DNA of 64,000 bases from contig OY756139.1 of the NCBI GenBank assembly GCA_963576785.1, forward strand, positions 2,976,001 to 3,040,000, written 5' to 3'. This document shows positions 1 to 10,511 of this stretch, in pieces (positions within the stretch are counted from its first letter, which is position 1; every line of letters begins with the position of its first letter). Under the pieces are notes generated by a model that saw nothing but the letters and a program-made list of their open reading frames with translations, made no database searches and had not been told where the DNA came from. The stretch is from Chlorophyllum brunneum. Its lineage: Eukaryota > Basidiomycota > Agaricomycetes > Agaricales > Agaricaceae. Made by a program: the position numbers and the translations under genes.

Positions 1-448
1 AGTTTAGCTGGATGACATCAAGGGAATGGTGTAGTACCTCAGTGCAATAAGCGGAATACCTTCCAGGGTGTTTTGGTGTGCACCTGAAGTCCATCTTCAT
101 TCAACCCGGAAAGCTGCACATAAAGTTAGGAACATACGTTGTGCGCAGTTGAAAAGGTGAGCATCTCTGGAAGCTTCTACTTGTTTACTGTCGGCGTACA
201 CTGGTGGATTTGTTTTAGAACAGCACTGGAGTCAACAAAAGGGTGAACCGCACTCTGAGGATAGTCGATCTTTGCGCGTTTCCTATACCTCCCGACAACA
301 GCGATTTGAACCCATGAAACAAGGGCTGGGAGTGATAGTGCAGCAACAACATAGTGGTAACTATGCCAGGAGCCAGCAATCAACAGGACCTCTCAGTGGG
401 CAATCAGGATTGGACATACTCGCTGGGGATAGTAAACGTAGCAGCCAT
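1..448 (-). CDS. MGST3: Microsomal glutathione S-transferase 3-like (MAPEG), C-terminus cut by window edge
   Basis: Partial gene. The reverse strand starts at an ATG at 448 (MAATFTIPSD) and splices into a hydrophobic segment, then VVGRYRKRAKIDYPQMYAD, then HLFNCAQR and AHQNTLE. FNCAQRAHQNTLE is the signature of the MGST3 branch of MAPEG integral membrane proteins. Four introns are visible: about 389-330 (donor GTATGT), about 250-195, about 149-95 and about 53-3. All keep the frame. MAPEG family members conjugate or reduce lipid hydroperoxides with glutathione in ER or outer mitochondrial membranes. The last two or three membrane helices lie beyond the left edge. A TATATATATA run sits about 85 nt upstream of the start. 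Family identity is secure; the substrate is inferred from family knowledge only. Confidence 0.85.
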
Positions 449-943
449 TCTGGAAGTCGCCTTGGGTTTTCAATGAAGATTTGAGGAACGAGAAAGGGAG
501 ATGAGAAGTTTTGGGGTAGGTGTATGTCGATATATATATAGTCGGATAGTTAGGGAACGCGTCAACAAGCCGGCAATCAGATAGAGCGACGCGCGTCATG
601 ATTCGGGTTCGATGTTGGGATGAATGGATCAATACTGAATGTCGATCAGTCAGCAGGCGCCGGTGAACGAGGGGTGAACGGATTCTGAGGATGCTCGACT
701 GCAGAGACTCGTAAGGCTGATTTAGTCACAGAGCGAAGGATTAGAAAGCTTCGTACTCACCAAGGTAACACAATTGACACGACGTGTAAAATCGCGGCAA
801 CACGGCAGTGAGACGCGTCATTGCGTCAGATGCATCCCAATTGGTTTATCACGGTCCTTGAAAGTCGGTGTTCAAGGGATGATTTAGGCGCGATTAATGC
901 ATAGGCCCGATGTTTGTTGAAGCGCCAAACGTGGCGTGTTGTG
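449..943. other. Intergenic, MGST3 promoter side and ZSWIM7 3' flank
   Basis: No supported gene. It holds the TA run and, at about 670-698, a stretch resembling the exon 2/intron border of the MGST3-like gene (see findings). Open frames here have no recognisable family and overlap the promoter. Confidence 0.5.
531..540 (-). promoter_or_regulatory. TATA-like element upstream of MGST3-like gene
   Basis: A ten-base alternating TA run lies 83-92 nt upstream of the MGST3 start codon on the reverse strand. Its position suits a core promoter once a 5' UTR is allowed for. It could also be simple-sequence DNA. Confidence 0.35.
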
Positions 944-1575
944 CTACGCAGCACCAAGCCCACGGTTTGTGTTTCCCCCATCTTCGTCCTTTGGCGGATA
1001 CTGCCGTATGTAAAGAGCGGCAAGATCATTGGGATCCATTTCGCGTTCCACACAAGCTGATAAGCGATCCGCCAAGCGAGTGGAAAGAATATGTTTGCAC
1101 TGAAAATTTATCTTAGTGGAGGAGGGGATAAAGACGGAACCAGAAGACAAACCATGACATGGTTCTTCTGCTGAAGAACGTAGTGAATGAAGGCCGGGCA
1201 ACTACAAAAATAAGGATATTCGGTATTGCTAACATCGAGAAGGACCTGGTAGGTGCCATTGGATCCTATGACTTCGTACTCGGTATGTCCCCATGCAGTG
1301 GTATACTTCAGAACTGGGCAAACGACCATGAGCACCTAGAAATCATCATTGAGCAAACCAGTTACCATTTCCTCGATCTATTAGATCCAGTGCCCCAATA
1401 ACGGTTTGCTCCGGGAACGCATTCTGAAGACGATAAAGGTCGTCGTCTGTGACTGGTTTGTTCGTTAGAGGAATTAATGCGATGCCTGCGGTACATGGGA
1501 CGGACGATCTCGGTCTTTCACTAGATCAATCACAGCATTTGCAATTTTCAAAGGTTCTAGAAGCGAGCCCGCCAT
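944..1575 (-). CDS. ZSWIM7: SWIM-type zinc finger protein, ZSWIM7/SWS1-like
   Basis: Starts MAGSLLEPLKIANAVIDLVK at 1575 and ends at the TAG at 944. Four exons join in frame. The order is an N-terminal helical part, then NAFPEQTVIGALDLIDRGN, then YEVIGSNGTYQVLLD, then FCSCPAFIHYVLQQKNHVMC and KHILSTRLADRL. The C-x-C-x(n)-C-x-H pattern is the SWIM zinc-binding motif, and the LDLID plus 'GSNG' layout matches ZSWIM7/SWS1. SWS1 proteins pair with a RAD51-paralogue-like partner (SWSAP1, or Rlp1/Rdl1 in fission yeast) in the Shu complex, which promotes Rad51-dependent homologous recombination in the nucleus. At about 150 residues the length is normal for the family. The gene is head-to-head with TRM11, with 142 nt between start codons. 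The assignment rests on motif and length. Confidence 0.8.
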
Positions 1576-1717
1576 TCCCTTGCAACTGTTTAAACGAAGA
1601 TATCCATATGACAGAGGGACTGAACTACAATGTCGATGGGTTATTTGCACCCGTGATATACGGCAGTCCCCGAGATTCCCTCAGAAAATGATTTCAGGAT
1701 TTCGAGCGAATCATACA
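1576..1717. promoter_or_regulatory. Shared divergent promoter ZSWIM7 / TRM11
   Basis: Only 142 nt separate the two divergent start codons, so the core promoters must overlap. No clear TATA box is seen. Confidence 0.6.
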
Positions 1718-3607
1718 ATGAGAGCGCGCTATCTCATAGCCTTTGCACAATCTCACAGCGACTTCAGACTTCCTGAACTACATTCAATTTCTGAACTTCA
1801 TGGTTTTCAAGTCCACCTACCAGATGAACCCGACACATCGAGGCCGTTTATGGTCGTGGAGCTTGAGGACGAGCAGCACGCTTTGGTTCTGGCGAGAAGA
1901 TGTATTCTGATCAAGTAATGCGATCTTCGGTCTTGAAAGTCACGCAATTGAAAATCTCATTACTGGGTTTTTCCAAGGTCAATATCCGAATTTTACGCAC
2001 AGGGAAAAACATACGACGAGGTCCATGAAATGAATCGCTCAAATAAACATCTATGGGAGAAATACATTCCGGATACTTCATTTAAATTCAATGTCACTGG
2101 CTTCAACCATACCATACCACAGAGGAGACAACGCGATGTGATCGAGAGTTTCGCGTACATGGATTTCCGGGGGAAAATCGACATGAAGAACCCGGAAATT
2201 ATCATGACTTGTTTCGAAGAGTGTATGTTGGTTTCGTTGACTGAGCTTTGAAGGAGTTCTACTAATGACTGCTCTTTTTGGTAGACGAAAGTCGGCCTGC
2301 CCCTGCAAACGGTCCTCCTCGCAAGCGATGTGAGGATGACGGCCGATTTAGGCTGGTTTTCTTCGGGAGGTTGGTACGTCCATATTAACAGGATAATAGC
2401 AACCAAATCTCATCGTATGTCCCAGATAGTGGAAGGTACCGCACGGCAGCTGGTCGGCGTTTTTGACGTGAAGAAGCGCGTCTATTTCGGCAACACTAGC
2501 ATGGAGGCAGAGATCTCCCTCCTAATGGCAAACCAAACTTTAGTAGGTTTACGCCGACTCTTAATTATTAGTGAAGATCTTATGCGCATCGAAGGCTTCT
2601 CCGGGTAAATGGATATACGATCCCTTCGTGGGTACCGGGAGTATGGCCTATGTAAGTTTGTATGTCTCCGACCATCACTCACCTTGTTCATTCCCGCAAC
2701 AGCCAACAGCCCATTTTGGGGCCGTGGTGTTTGGTTCGGACATAGATGGAAGGCAGATGAGGGGCAAGGGTAGGTTCTTCTTGAGATGGTTTCTGGTGAA
2801 CCTCACAATCTAGGCCTGCAGGAAAGCCTCCCGGTGTCATCAGGGCCGCCACACAGTACGGAATTGCATGCAGGATTATTGATCTATGCACTTTCGACGT
2901 CACGCATAACCCATGGAGGTGCGGGGAGTTGTTTGACGCGATCGTTACAGACCCTCCCTGTAAGCTTTGTCAAATTGTTACAGCCTCAAAGCCTGATGCC
3001 CACGAGATGGCGTTCGTGCAGGAGCGAAACGACTTGGTCGCAAGAAAGAGCTATCCGAGGAGAAAAGGGCACTCTATCTTCAACACTCTCAAAGTCCCAG
3101 ACCGTATGTCTTCGGTCGTCTGAGTGGGTCACCGCGCTGATTTGTGCACACTCAGTGCCGATCAGCCATACATACCACCGACGAAACCATACGAACTTTC
3201 AAATCTGGCCACCGATCTAGTGCTGCTTGCACGGTACCTACTCCGACCGGGAGGTCGGTTGGTCTTCTTTCTCCCTACAGTCACCGATGAATATCAGGAA
3301 GTCGACATCCACACCATGATGTGCGAAGGTATGGAAGTCATCGCAAATTCATTGCAAGACTTCGGTTCATGGGGGCGCCGCGTGAGTCTCCGAACCCAAT
3401 TTTTGATTGTCCATGACTTAATATCTATAGCTCATCACTATCCGAAAAACATCAACTGAATTGTACCCTTCCCCAGCGCTCAAACCGGTTGCGGGCGAGG
3501 TTGAAGATGCCCATGTCCCTGCGCACAAAGATTTTAGGGAGAAGTATTTCCAAGGTTTTAACAGAGAACAGCGTAATGGTGACTCCACCAGCGTTGTGTC
3601 GACATGA
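1718..3607 (+). CDS. TRM11: tRNA (guanine(10)-N2)-methyltransferase catalytic subunit Trm11
   Basis: Forms m2G at position 10 of tRNAs in the cytoplasm, in complex with Trm112 (family knowledge). The N-terminus MRARYLIAFAQSHSDFRLPE is the conserved Trm11 opening. Later landmarks are SISEFYAQGKTYDE, VKKRVYFGNTSMEAE, WIYDPFVGTGSMAY (SAM-binding motif), VFGSDIDGRQMRGK and the catalytic DPPYG, which is completed across an intron beginning in the DPPY codon (AIVTDPP, then YGVRAGAKRLGRKKE). RPGGRLVFFLP and FGSWGRR follow near the C-terminus, and the protein ends ...NGDSTSVVST. At least nine exons splice in frame with GT-AG introns. An in-frame ATG 30 nt upstream (1688) is an alternative start. I prefer 1718 because family proteins begin close to this point. 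It shares a short bidirectional promoter with ZSWIM7. Confidence 0.9.
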
Positions 3608-4145
3608 ATGGATCTGCTTGTCTTGGATGGAACCATTGTCGGAAGGATCATGCAGTTGCGTTCTAATTCGAAATAACCGAATCACCTTCTATATGCCATC
3701 CACTTTGGCAGTGTCATGGCTGACTCCCGACGGCCCGTAAACCAACCAGGAGGGCCGGAAGCCGAAATTGGAAAGAGTCAGTACCAAATTGAACCCAACC
3801 AAAGTAAAAGTTCTCAGCTTCTGTGTTCTTGTTGTCCTTCTACTTCTCACATTGAATGGAGCATATCTATTTTTTTTCATGGAGAGTCTTCTCAGGCATG
3901 CATTAATTGCACATGACCGCCTATGTGCACACCGCTTAGGAGTTTCGCCGGAGCAACGGAAGTGTGCGACTACAGGCTGGTGATCTCTACACATCCACGT
4001 CCCTTCGCATCCCTTCCCGCCATATGCACTGTCTGTCATAATGATCATCCGACTTTACAGGCCTTTCCCGCCTTGTGGGTCCGGAAGCTGGTCCGTATGG
4101 TATAAAAGGCTAGAAGATTTTTATGTCGCCACAACGTAAACGACT
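3608..4145. other. Intergenic, TRM11 3' flank and alpha-galactosidase promoter
   Basis: Contains a 71-codon open frame at 3768-3983 with one hydrophobic stretch and a reverse-strand frame at 3689-4048. Neither resembles a known family or shows splice structure, so no gene is called. Confidence 0.5.
4101..4107 (+). promoter_or_regulatory. TATA box of the alpha-galactosidase gene
   Basis: TATAAAA lies 39-45 nt before the alpha-galactosidase ATG at 4146. A strong TATA close to the start is usual for inducible secreted hydrolase genes in fungi. Confidence 0.65.
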
Positions 4146-6085
4146 ATGGCCATTTTACCAGTGATCCTAATTGCTGCTTCTCTTGCACTTGCTCTGAATC
4201 CTCCAACAACGCCACCCTCCACTCAAACCGGGAGACTTCCTGCATTAGGGTACTTGTTTTCGTGCCTTCATTTGTCTAAAGTTTTAGCTGAACACAGCGC
4301 TTAGATGGAACACGTGGAATGCTTACCATTGCGGTGAGTTGGTTGAAGCCTCCAGGCTTTTGTATTTATCTGACGCGGATTTCGTCTTAGATATTAACGA
4401 ATCCAAAGTTCTTGCTGCCGCTGACCAGTTCGTGTCTTTGGGGCTCAAGGACGCCGGTTATGAGTACGTCAACATTGACGTAGGTCGTTACGCCTTTCCT
4501 AATGAACACCCATACCAACGATGATCTATAGGACTGTTGGTCCGTGATGGGCCGTGATGGTTCTGGGAGAATTGTGCCCGACCCCAACAAGTTCCCGAAT
4601 GGAATCAGTGGCGTTGCCAACCATGTTCACAGTCTCGGTTTGAAGATGGGTATCTACAGGTAAAAGTCATTTGAGACTTGGAGAGGGAATAGAGAAAGCT
4701 CATGCATAACAGTGATGCTGGCACTAACACTTGCGCTGGGTTCCCTGGATCTCTCGGCAATGAGCTCATCGATGCACAAACCTTTGCCGGCTGGGGCATC
4801 GACTACTTGAAATACGGTGAGCACACGACGTTATCCCTGGATGAAATTCAGCTGTTTACTCTGGCACGGTTATTAGATAACTGTAATGTTCCCGGAAACT
4901 GGTCTGATTCTTCAGTGAGTAAGGCTATACGTTTCTGTCCGTAACTAACCTCGAGACATTCTATTTCAGAGTCCTCCCGGTGGTGACTGGTAGTGAGTAG
5001 CCTCCTCTCATTCCTCCCAGCTATTATCAATATGAACTTGATAGCAACTCGAACTCTGCCATTCGTTATCGCCAAATGACGTGAGTTTTGAGTTTGGCCT
5101 TGGGTAACCTTGTCTGACAATCAGTGTAGAGACGCTCTCTCCAAAGTGTCACGCCCGATTCAGCTCGACATTTGTATCTGGGGGACAGCCAATGTGTGGA
5201 CTTGGGGTGCTCGCGTGGTATGTCCTCCACTCGAACAAAGAAACGGGAGACATGCTGATAACATCCCTTAGGGACATTCATGGAGGATGTCTGGAGACGC
5301 TGGGTGAGCATTACGCTATATCTGGACAAGCCCAATTGCTTACTTTCTTCAGTCCGACGTGGTCGTACATCATGAGCATCACTAAGATTAACGTAGCACA
5401 CTTGGACACAATTGACTTCTTTGCTCACAACGACATGGATATGATGGAAATCGGTGCGTATTTTTGGCAACTTCGCCCATCAGGCAGCTGGCTTATTGCC
5501 ATGGTCACTCTGTAGGAAACGGTGATTTGACAATCCAAGAACAACGCACCCACTTTGCTGTGTGGGCATTTTTCAAGAGCCCCATCTTGCTGTGAGTAAT
5601 CATTTCTGATTTCAAGGAACCTAATGCTGATAAAATTTGATTTCGCAGCGGTACCAATGTAAGGGCTTTGATTTTTCCCTCTTACACTATAATAACTATG
5701 AAAATTATAGCTCGGGGCACTTGACTCTCAGCAAATTGCCATCATTACCAACAAAGAACTACTCGCCTTCAGCCAAGACCCCAACATCGGAACCCCCGCC
5801 AAACCATTCACGGCCTTCTCTGGCGCACCCACCACCTCACCTCCTGAGTATTACGCTGGTGCATCCTCCAAGGGCACTCACGTTTTCATCATCAACACCG
5901 GCTCATCCACTGCTAGCAAGAAGTTCACACTATCCAGAGTTCCCGGCCTAGGATCGTCCGGGAGCTTCAAGGTTCATGATATGTGGTCTGGGAGTGACGT
6001 GAGCGGGACTTTCACCGCCAGTTCGACGTTCACTGTCAGCGTTGCGGCTCATGATACCGTCGCGTATTTGATCACCAAGGTTTGA
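4146..6085 (+). CDS. Secreted alpha-galactosidase, glycoside hydrolase family 27
   Basis: Hydrolyses terminal alpha-1,6-galactosides from galactomannans or raffinose-type sugars outside the cell. A signal peptide opens the protein ([18 protein letters not shown]). Next come [63 protein letters not shown] (nucleophile Asp, codon split by an intron), [29 protein letters not shown] (general acid/base Asp region), [29 protein letters not shown] and a C-terminal beta domain ending [11 protein letters not shown]. Length is about 430 residues, normal for fungal GH27. Roughly a dozen short introns interrupt it. All expected GH27 motifs are present, so the enzyme looks active. It converges with the MFS gene downstream. 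Confidence 0.92.
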
Positions 6086-6583
6086 TCGCTGCAGATTAGC
6101 AGTGTCAATGGATATTGGAAGAACGGCAGACGAGTTGTAGTTACCAGAGGTTCGGATCATATGTATACCTAAAGTTCGTAGCACCTTAAGAATGAAATGG
6201 AATCGAGTCCTCGGGGAGAAGACGGAGAGTGGGTTGAATAAATGATATTGTATGATCAGTTTGCATATACATAAGGATACTTATTCATCCAGACAACTCA
6301 CCTTGATGTTGTTCTTTCACCTCCTTCGATAAGGCCATCCACCTTATTGGAAGAGAAGGTTGGGAACATTCATATTAGTGTGAATTGTCAGTCCTCGATT
6401 ACCATCTACGTCTTTTCTGGTGAGGCTTAAGGCTTTCAATACTTGGCTATGTAGAGGGGACCAATAATAATAAATTGTCCAGTAAAGTATGTACCAACGC
6501 TACATCAGCCTCGGAGAATCTAACTGTCCATAGAAATAGTGTGCATGGTACAGACAGAACAACAATGCTACAGCGTATACAGA
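6086..6583. other. Convergent intergenic gap between alpha-galactosidase and MFS transporter
   Basis: About 0.5 kb of 3' flanking DNA with A/T-rich stretches. No gene is visible. Confidence 0.6.
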
Positions 6584-8719
6584 TCAAACCAGTCTCATAA
6601 CATTTGACTGCTCCAATACCTCTTTCAGTTTTTGCTCATCCGATCGTTTACGCGCTTGTTTTCCCCGGAAGAAGAAAACCAGTGAGGAGGCAACCATGAT
6701 AAACGAACCATTGAAGATCAAAGCGCGGCGCATGTTCAATGGTGGGCTGGCATTTTCGTCTGCACGTAACGCCCCTTGGACTGTTGGTAAGTTGGTCAGA
6801 TCTATGTCCGATTTCAACGTGGGGGGAAGTAGACGCCCTTACCAAGAATGAACATGAAACCGAGTAAATTACCACTGCAATAGATTATTCATATATGAGT
6901 TTGTCACGGAAAGACGGTACGCACGAGAACCACAACATCGCGGAGCTTCCATCTGCATTCCTCGTGACCTCGCAAGCAAGTTCCAAAGAGACAGGTAGCA
7001 TCGTTATGGAGCATACGCCGATGATCGTCATCACCACGAATAATCCGGCTTCATTATGAGGTTTGACTATACGGACGAGAACGACAATTAGGCTGCTTCG
7101 CATATGTTTCCAACTCAGGAAGGAAATGTACCTGCCCAGATTAACGACAGCCAAGCCCCGGCGACACATGGAACCAAAATTTTTGTAGTCAGCGCCAATT
7201 TGTGTGTAAACACGCGATCAAACAGTGGTGCAGTGACAATGGCAGACACGATTCCTGTCAACAGTAAACAGGCGCCCATAAATCCACTGACATCTGCGGG
7301 GTAACCAACGGGTTGCTATAAATAGAGCGCGTAATCATAAAGCTATTCCATCGTGGGCGGGAATTGGATGAATGCTTACGAAAATCTCCCCAGTAAGGAC
7401 CGCGAATGCATTTGAGCTGTAAAAGGGTGGTGAGGTGGAGCGGGAAAAACGGGGAGGTCATTGCTTACCCAGCGACGAGTGCACCAAAAATCAGGATCAT
7501 GATGCTGAAGTCGATGCGTTCTCTGCCGGACATATATGCATCCGGAGGCACTTCTCTCCCTGCCATTGCACGTAACAGGGAGAGGAGGGAGGGAGAAGGC
7601 TTCGATCCCGCGTATGCTGCGTGGTTGTCAAGGTCGATGAGTTGGATAGGGAAAACATAAACATACTAGGTGGGGTTGGTGGCGCGTTCCCAATGAGGAA
7701 GATGAGTGGTGTAACGGCAGTGGATATGATACCGAGAACGAGTATCTGCCCCCGGTAACTTGCTGAGGAGGGATATTTTGGTCGAAATCACGAGGACTCA
7801 CTGATTGTCTCGTGTCCGGAATAAGGGGACTAATCAACTGCCCTATGGCCCCACCCACAGGGTTCGCTGGATACCGTTACTTGAGGTGACGAGAAATGTA
7901 CTCGATGGGGACTTACAAATTGCAATGATCATGGTTGCTGTTGTCCTTCCTTTGAGATTAAACCATGTTTCGGAGTATTTTGGACCGAGCACTTGGTAAA
8001 TGGGTTGGGCGATTGAAACGAGAACCTGAGATTCATGAGTTACGTGGCGTTCTGTAGCCCAAGCATGACTTACCTGTCCGATGAACAAGAGCGCATATGC
8101 CCCTCCACCAGGTAAGGATCTAGCTGTACCAGCGTAGCGGATCCATGCAGAGAGGATTAGGCCAATACCACCGAGTTCAAACTAGTTTGGTTATCAGCAG
8201 GGGAATCAAGAGTCAGGAGGAGCGACCTTACACTCCGCCTCATTCCATATTTTGCGACGAAGTATGGGATACCAAAGGCGGTGGGGAGATATATTAATGC
8301 ACCAATGTTTCCCAGCCAGTTCACTTGATCCAGCGTGATATCAAAATCGGCCGCCACTAATGAGTTTCAGCAACGACCCTCGCGTGAGGGTATCTTGTAG
8401 CCTACTATTGTTGGATATTGGACCAAACCACGGCCACGACATTGCAGTCACGATGTTTAGGAATACCTATATCGGGTCAGTCATCGGGATTCTTGATAAC
8501 TGAGTCCGCACTCACCAACGCGACTAAACCAGCAAACCGCCTCTTGTATAATCGATATACCACCAGCCCAGCCTCCGGGCCTGCAGAACCATCTTGCACT
8601 TCTACTGTCAAACTTTTCTCCGACGCCTGTCCATCCTTTGCTGAGCCCTCTTGAGCGGACTCATACGCAAGAGCGGGCTGCGTCAGCTCGCCCTCACTAT
8701 TGATTTTCTTGTCCAGCAT
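6584..8719 (-). CDS. MFS transporter, SLC49/FLVCR-DIRC2-like
   Basis: Multi-pass membrane transporter. The start at 8719 (MLDKKINSEGE) precedes a polar cytosolic N-terminus, then YRLYKRRFAGLVALVFLNIV and MSWPWFGPISNN at the first helix. Next come DITLDQVNWLGNIGALIYLP, ALLFIGQVLVSIAQPIYQVL, GPKYSETWFNLKGRTTAT, NPVGGAIGQLISPLIPD and a helical C-terminal half ending QSNVMRLV. The YKRR opening and the WF...R/T loop between helices resemble the SLC49 (FLVCR/DIRC2) branch of the major facilitator superfamily. Animal members move heme, choline or pyridoxine. The substrate here cannot be read from sequence. About ten short introns. A reverse-strand TATATAAAT lies about 155 nt upstream. Confidence 0.8.
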
Positions 8720-9109
8720 GAAAGAATGTCGAGGCCTGTCGAACGGCCTTGTGGGTTCAGCGTCTGGTCGAGCCCTGGATTTGAATAAGGGCTAGACTAG
8801 TAAAAGGACATTTGAATGAGGACAGGGTGGTGAAAGCAGCTGTGAGAATGTGCTATTGGCTCCGAGCACAATTTATATATAGTGGTCCCACAACAAGTGG
8901 CTTGTCACCTTGTAGGGACTGCGTGCACATGCTCGTGTATTCTAGTCACAAGTTGGTGTGTTTTTATGCAGTGAACTTGTGATAAATCCGGTGAATAAAC
9001 ATGAGATGAGTTGTATTTGGATTCGTCTGGCGTCTTGCTGGAGCATCACAGTATTTCTAGACTTGACATCACATGACTGCGTCACTGTAAAGCCGTTGCT
9101 GGAACCAGC
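8720..9109. other. Divergent promoter region, MFS transporter / WBP4-like
   Basis: A 390 nt gap between divergent starts. Reverse-strand TATATAAAT at 8873-8881 is the best promoter element for the MFS gene. No open frame of note. Confidence 0.5.
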
Positions 9110-10295
9110 ATGAGCGAATACTGGGTCTCCAAGAAAAAGTACCTCTGCAAGTACTGCGACACATACATTGCAGACGACGCTCCCTCACGACAACACCACG
9201 AAAATGGTCTACGGCACAAGGGCAATGTCGAACGGTTCATTCGGGGAATCTACAAGACGGGGGAGAAGAAGAAGAAGGACCAGGAGGAGGAGAAACGGGA
9301 AATGGCTCGGGTAGAGCAGGTGCGAAGTTGGCTGGATCTCAACTTTGTGACAAGGACTACGCTAATACGTTTCTCAGGCGGCACGAGCAGCATTTGCTCA
9401 GGATGTTAGCTCAGGTCATGCAAAAGCCCCCAGTGCACCAGTCGCATCCACATCCTCTGCCCCACGCAAACCCCCTACGAAACCCTCAAATCCCTTTGCC
9501 AACTATTCAACAGCAGCACAACTAGGGTATACTGACCCAGATGTTGAGAAACTAGAACTTCGAAAACAGCAAAGCCTTGTAGGTGAATGGCAGGTCGTCG
9601 AACCCACGCCAGTTCCACCACCTCAGGAAGCCCAGGGGGAGGGGGAGGACGTGAAGCCTGACGTTATTCCTGGTGCTGGGGGAAGTCAGGATACGAGTAC
9701 GAAACGACCTGCAGAAGCACCACCGGAAGACGATGACCGGACCTTTAAACTTCGCAAGAAAACAGTGACAGTTGGGCTTGGACAACTGTACGATCCAAGC
9801 CTCATATCCATCGAGCTGAAAAAGAAGAAAGTTAAGCAAACAGAAACCGAAACCTCGTCATCTACCCCGAACCCTTCCACTAGCGAAGTCCCTAGGTGGA
9901 CTGCTATTTCACTAAAACCCAAAGACCCGTCGTCGAATGCTTCAACCCCACCATTACCCTCATCATCCGTCACCCCAAAAGCTGAAGAAACAAACGATCC
10001 TCTATCCCAAACTGAGAAACCACCACCCCCTGCACCCTCACGTTGGGCGAAAGTCCAGTGGGGCCAACCGCTTAAGGAAGAAGAAGCCACTTCCGCTATC
10101 TCGCCTCCAGAGCCGCCACATGCAGATAGGACGGCAACTGGTGAATCTGTGATAAAAAAGGAAGAGGGCGTTTCAATAGTGAAGACTGAGGCTAATGACT
10201 CAAGTCTTGATCCGGAACCTGAACAATCGACCGCTGGACTGTTTAAAAAGCGGAAGGCTCCTATAGGGGCTGGAAGGGGACGCAGACAACTGTAG
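9110..10295 (+). CDS. WBP4: WBP4/FBP21-like U1-type zinc-finger splicing factor
   Basis: The protein opens MSEYWVSKKKYLCKYCDTYI and continues HHENGLRHKGN, a matrin/U1C-type C2H2 finger placed at the extreme N-terminus as in WBP4. This is followed by the short conserved FIRGIYKTGEKKKKDQEE helix. A single 58 nt intron (9320-9377) joins to a low-complexity part with GYTDPDVEKLELRKQQSLVG and GEWQVVEPTP. Two RW-type tryptophan segments (PRWTAISLK, SRWAKVQWGQPLK) and a C-terminus AGLFKKRKAPIGAGRGRRQL follow. WBP4 joins activated spliceosomes and binds proline-rich splicing proteins. Human WBP4 carries two WW domains; clear WW domains are not seen here, as is common in fungal forms. Length about 375 residues. 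Confidence 0.8.
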
Positions 10296-10511
10296 CATAG
10301 TCAAAATCATATGGCTGTACTTATAGGGCCGGTGTGATAATTCGATATCTGACAAGTATATTTGACAAGAGATGATACTACGATTACATTCCTGAAACAA
10401 CCTAAGAATACAAAACTGGTGCACAAGAAGCAGAAAGACGGAGATGATTCGAGATTTACAGACAAGTGAAGCATACAGAACCCCAAAGTGGAATAGACAT
10501 AAACCAATTCC

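Noticed and set aside
3768..3983. 71-codon frame with one hydrophobic segment
   Set aside because: Isolated, no splice partners, and overlaps an equally long reverse frame; likely chance.
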